Source: an uncultured Bacteroidales bacterium (lineage in GTDB: Bacteria > Bacteroidota > Bacteroidia > Bacteroidales > Bacteroidaceae). Taken from it: DNA of 40,968 bases. Both the position numbers and the translations under genes were made by a program. Positions 38,022 through 40,968 of this stretch are shown piece after piece. The notes beneath the pieces were generated by a model. That model was given only the letters and a program-made list of their open reading frames with translations, made no database searches and was not told where the DNA came from. Within the stretch, counting starts at the first letter, position 1, and every line of letters starts with the position of its first letter. The stretch lies in assembly GCA_902763865.1 (NCBI GenBank), contig CACWTR010000021.1, positions 1 to 40,968 of the forward strand. The letters run 5' to 3'.

Positions 38022-39038
38022 CTATCTGAACGCGTCGCTCAGGAGCTTTATCTCAATGGTAGGGCTGATGCGCTCGTAAAGGATGTTATAGACGGCATCG
38101 AGGATGGGCATGTTGACATGCAGGTGCTTGTTGATGTCCTTCATGCACTTGGTGGCAAAGTAGCCTTCGGCAATCATCTCCATCTCGAGCTGTGCACTCT
38201 TCACGCTGTAGCCCTGCCCTATCATCGTGCCGAAGACACGGTTACGGCTAAAGTTCGAGTAGCCCGTGACGAGCAGGTCGCCCGTATAGACGCTCTCGGT
38301 GATGCTACGGTCTATGGGATAGACGGTATTGAGGAAGCGTTCCATCTCCTGGATGGCGTTGCTGATGAGCACGGCCTGGAAGTTGTCGCCGTACTTCAGC
38401 CCATGACAGATGCCGGCGGCGATGGCATAGACGTTCTTCAGGACCGAGGCGTACTCGATACCGATGACGTCGTCGCTCGTCTTTGCCTTGACATAGTCGC
38501 TGGAGAGCATCGCGGCAAAAGCCTTTGCCTTCTCTCGGTCCGAGCAGCCGACGGTGAGGTAGGTGAGGCGATTCAGTGCGACCTCCTCGGCGTGGCTCGG
38601 TCCGCCCAGCACGGCCAGGTTCTCCTCGGGCACGTTATACATCTGGTTGAAGTAGTCGGAAAGGATGAGGTTCTCGTCGGGCACAATGCCCTTGATGGCA
38701 GTGACGATGAACTTGTCGCGAAGGCGGACGTGGAGCCGCTTCAAGTGTCCCTTCAGGTAGGGCGAAGGCGTGACGAAGATGAGCGTCTGGCAAGCCTCGA
38801 CGACCTTGTTGATGTCGCTCTCGAAGGTGATGCGGTCCGTGTCGAAATGTACGCTGGTGAGGTAAGCGGGGTTGTGACCGAGGCGACGGAAGTCCTCGAT
38901 GCGGTCATCCCTGCGGAAGTACCACCAGATGCGCTCGTTGACGTAGGCCGGGCCTTGTTTCTTCTCGAGGAGCATCTTGGCGATGGCCGTCGCCCAGCTG
39001 CCGCCACCAAGCACTGCAATGTTTCCCAATTCGTTCAT
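38022..39038 (-). CDS. gpsA: Glycerol-3-phosphate dehydrogenase [NAD(P)+]
   Basis: Reduces dihydroxyacetone phosphate to sn-glycerol-3-phosphate for phospholipid synthesis. Start at 39038 gives 338 residues beginning MNELGNIAVLGGGSWATAIA, with the Rossmann loop GGGSWA at 11-16. The frame continues upstream to 39074 through the promoter box, so that extension is unlikely. Other motifs: IFVTPSPYLKGHL, ILSDYF...LGGPSHAEEVAL and the catalytic Lys in ASVLKNVYAIAAGICHGLKYGDN. The promoter box ends only five bases before the ATG. Confidence 0.95.
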   Translation of the reverse strand: MNELGNIAVLGGGSWATAIAKMLLEKKQGPAYVNERIWWYFRRDDRIEDFRRLGHNPAYLTSVHFDTDRITFESDINKVVEACQTLIFVTPSPYLKGHLKRLHVRLRDKFIVTAIKGIVPDENLILSDYFNQMYNVPEENLAVLGGPSHAEEVALNRLTYLTVGCSDREKAKAFAAMLSSDYVKAKTSDDVIGIEYASVLKNVYAIAAGICHGLKYGDNFQAVLISNAIQEMERFLNTVYPIDRSITESVYTGDLLVTGYSNFSRNRVFGTMIGQGYSVKSAQLEMEMIAEGYFATKCMKDINKHLHVNMPILDAVYNILYERISPTIEIKLLSDAFR

Positions 39039-39043
39039 GTCTG

Positions 39044-39074
39044 CAAAATTACACATAAAACTTGGCATTACCAA
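39044..39074 (-). promoter_or_regulatory. gpsA promoter next to the start codon
   Basis: On the minus strand TTGG (39071-39074), a 19-base spacer and TAATTTTG (39044-39051), then CAGAC and the ATG. Transcription would start at or within a base or two of the ATG. Confidence 0.65.
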
Positions 39075-39262
39075 CCATTCCGCTTACTTCTTTGCAGAAA
39101 AAGGAGTTTTTTTCATTTTTACTTCCTTTTTTACTTCCTCGGCTGTCGCCTCAGGCACAGGCGCCCCCCCTGAAATCTCGAAGAGACGACAGACTACAGA
39201 CGGGGGTGTTCTTTCGCACCGCCGGTGCTTTTCTCCGTACAGCAATAATTATATATAACAAC

Positions 39263-39289
39263 AACGGATTTAACGGATTATACGGATTT
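39263..39289. repeat. 9-bp tandem repeat x3
   Basis: AACGGATTT, AACGGATTA, TACGGATTT at 39263, 39272 and 39281. A complementary AATCCGTGG follows at about 39329, so a weak inverted structure is possible. Confidence 0.75.
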
Positions 39290-39358
39290 ATGCTACACCT
39301 GTAATCAACATATAACACAATCCGTGGAATTTCTGCGCGAAACGCACTTTGAATCGGG

Positions 39359-39424
39359 TTGTTTCCCGTGTGAAACAAATTGTTTCCTCGTGTGGAAACA
39401 AATCGTTTCAAGCGGGAAACAAAT
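39359..39424. repeat. Array E: three GTTTC/GAAAC palindromes
   Basis: Units TTGTTTC...GAAACAA (39359-39378), TTGTTTCC...GGAAACAA (39380-39401) and CGTTTC...GAAAC (39404-39420), with loops CCGTGT, TCGTGT and AAGCGG. Spacing between GTTTC cores is 21 and 23 bp. A further TTTCTGCGCGAAA lies just upstream (39331-39343). Same design as arrays A-D with different arms. Confidence 0.82.
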
Positions 39425-39494
39425 CAATTAACCGCAGTTCGATGGAAGCAAGACAAAAAATAATGTGTAATTAATTACATGAACTATAAATTAA

Positions 39495-39559
39495 TATGAT
39501 TATCCTAGGTCGTACCACCATTCATTAGTTTCGGAACAGCCCTGAAAGGGCAGTAAGCA
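39495..39559. mobile_element. Truncated copy of the MITE-like element
   Basis: About 65 bases match the left end of the 20457-20713 element (TATGATTATCCT...GTCGTACCACCAT...AACAGCCCTGAAAGGGC) with few changes. The match stops after CAGTAAGC. No right end is present in the window. Confidence 0.85.
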
Positions 39560-39653
39560 TTTTAGTATATTTCCCATTAAATACGCACTGAAATAGCCAG
39601 AGTTGACATTCGGTTCCATAGAATTGACTGGCAGGAATCCGTCGTAATTAATT

Positions 39654-40865
39654 TTAATCTTTTATTTGTGGCTTTGCAGGCTGAAGTCGTCCCAACACAA
39701 GGCGGATTTCATCGTAGGTAATGTCGGGCGGACAGAGATTCCTGATGGCGGAAGTGGCGTTGGCTGTGCCTATCTTGCGCACGACATTGGCAATGATGAG
39801 TTGATGCTCGCGGGAGACAAGGTCGTTAAAATCCACCTCGCCGCTATCGACGTAGCGGGCCAGATGGCCCAGCACGGTGCCGAGCGTGAGATTGCGCTCG
39901 ATGGCGATGTCTTCGGCAGGCTTGCCTTGCCGGTAGAGGTCGAGGCTGACTTCCCATGTCTTGGGCTTAACCTCCTTGGGAGCCTTGGGTTTCCTCTCCC
40001 GCTGTCGCTTGGGCTTTAATGAACTCTCATCGATTGCATCGAGCATCGACATCTGTTTCTCCTTCAGGTATATGGAGACGGTGTAGCCCTGCTCGGCAAT
40101 TTTCGTGAGCAGGTAGCGGCGGGAGAGCCAGGTCCGGCGCTCGTCGGGCAGGCTGCCAGTCAGTCGTCGGGCCGCCTGCTTGTTGTTGGTCTCCACCTTG
40201 GCGGTAAGTTCCAGGGGCTTGGCGAGGATGGCGTTCAGCGTGTCGGCAAAGTAGTCGGCACTGCGTCGCACGCGGTCCAGGAAGTCGGTGTCGCGCAACT
40301 GCTCGATGGTCATCGCCTGAATCTTCTGCTGCCACTTCACGGCCACGTCGATGACCTTCTGGCGGAGGTCCGTCAGGGCCTGGTCGTGTAGCTGCTTGAG
40401 CGAGGCATGGCTGTGGTAGAAGAACTCGGCAAAGATGCGTACCATCGTCTCCTGCTGGTAGAGCAATGGTCGGAAGTCGAAGAGTTGCAGCAGCAGGTGG
40501 CGCTCATACTCCTGCTTCAACTGCGGCAACTGCTCAATGCTGCGCTGCGCCTCGCTCTCCTGCTGGGCGATGTAGGAATCTACACGCTCGTCGTTGATGA
40601 TGGCACCGGCCTGTAGGGGCGAGGCCAGCATCAAGCCCTCCAGCGTGCGGCAGCGACTCAGCGCCACATACACCTGACCGGGAGCAAACGACTGGTTGGC
40701 ATCGATGATAGCGCGGTCGAAGGTCAGCCCCTGACTCTTGTGGATGGTGATGGCCCAGGCCAGTCTGAGCGGCAGTTGTCTGAAGGTTCCCTGCACCTCC
40801 GACTCTATCTCGCGCGTCTTCTCGTTCAGCGTGTAGCGGGTGTTCTCCCATTCCAAAGGTTCCAC
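39654..40865 (-). pseudogene. 5'-truncated PIF1-like helicase (C-terminal part)
   Basis: The frame encodes about 403 residues matching the C-terminal part of Bacteroidetes PIF1-like helicases: WENTRYTL...[21 protein letters not shown] (motif V region), [16 protein letters not shown] (motif VI), a long helical linker, a basic [15 protein letters not shown] stretch and a C-terminal helix-turn-helix domain ([28 protein letters not shown]). The Walker A/B half is absent. Only a GTG (the Val of an expected V-E-P) could start it, and a TAA lies three codons upstream in frame. It is most simply a gene cut by an insertion or deletion at about 40866, not an intact short protein. Confidence 0.75.
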
Positions 40866-40968
40866 CTCTCTTTATAAACCCCTCTGTGGGAGGAAAACAA
40901 AATATGCCAAAAGGAAAACAAAAGACTGATAGTTGTACGTTTTTGTCCTCCTAAAATGTGTGCATAAG
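40866..40968. other. Foreign-looking sequence at the helicase break
   Basis: 103 bases, A-rich on the plus strand, sharing nothing with the expected helicase coding sequence in any frame. One minus-strand frame stays open ([20 protein letters not shown]) but is not recognised. It may be the end of an insertion sequence or other element lying mostly beyond the window; I cannot identify it from this fragment. Confidence 0.4.

Larger units (their letters stand above)
39075..39653. other. Gene-free stretch between gpsA and the helicase remnant
   Basis: About 580 bases with no credible coding sequence. It holds T-rich and C-rich runs (39108-39172), a 9-bp tandem repeat (39263-39289), array E (39359-39424), a truncated MITE copy (39495-39559) and otherwise AT-rich DNA. 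This is where repeats are densest in the window. Confidence 0.7.

Noticed and set aside
40866-40968. Open minus-strand frame at the window end (YAHILGG...) as a gene
   Set aside because: Too short, without a start in the window and not recognisable; kept only as a junction sequence.

Overview
The window reads as a chromosomal segment of a Bacteroidales bacterium, most likely of the Prevotellaceae (inference). Evidence: Bacteroidetes-type promoters (TTTG, a 19-base spacer, then TAnnTTTG) precede many genes. No strong Shine-Dalgarno sequences are evident. The gene content is typical of the phylum: a TonB-dependent receptor with a carboxypeptidase-regulatory-like domain, GH97 and GH2 enzymes, a GH3-auxin-like acyl-adenylating protein, TlpA/DUF4369 thioredoxins, DUF3108, and an SbsA-Ig lipoprotein. 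Most of it is ordinary, tightly packed housekeeping DNA. The family names rest on motif recognition, not on a database search.

Layout. 1-4589: the tail of an unrecognised gene, then a large secreted GH2 beta-galactosidase-like enzyme. 4887-5247: divergent tRNA-Phe(GAA) and tRNA-Pro(CGG). 5252-8058: an envelope pair (Ig-like lipoprotein, then DUF3108). 8202-11980: the acpP-fabF-rnc-GH3-like operon. 12432-17025: priA and a GH97 enzyme. 17053-20342: a dxs-trkA operon. 20848-23708: a three-gene operon (5'-nucleotidase C-terminal domain, 5'-nucleotidase metallophosphatase domain, MFS transporter). 23923-26868: rplS and a TonB-dependent receptor. 26922-33265: the mfd-recN-tilS operon. 33760-37953: a HAD phosphatase, pgi and two TlpA-like thioredoxins. 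38022-39038: gpsA. 39654-40865: the C-terminal part of a PIF1-like helicase that lost its N-terminal half at a sequence junction near the end of the window.

The unusual content is between the genes. Three intergenic sites (4653-4767, 20763-20880, 33576-33691) carry one small element: exactly four 19-bp palindromes at an exact 21-bp period inside inverted flanks. All 24 half-sites share ATTTTCA and end in a small set of dinucleotides (AA/AG, TG, CG). Two further sites (12285-12350 and 39359-39424) carry arrays of the same design built from other palindromes (TTGCTTC..., GTTTCC...). One copy supplies the last codons and stop of the MFS gene. Beside it lies a 257-bp MITE-like hairpin element, with a truncated second copy at 39495. 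Two copies of an ACGAATT-type inverted repeat flank pgi and separate the thioredoxin genes.

Other points: in-frame short tandem repeats inside dxs and mfd; promoter boxes only 5-8 bases from the start codons of priA, gpsA and the Ig lipoprotein, suggesting leaderless or near-leaderless mRNAs; an extended promoter motif TACCTTTGYANNCG shared by six promoters; and trkA without a neighbouring trkH.
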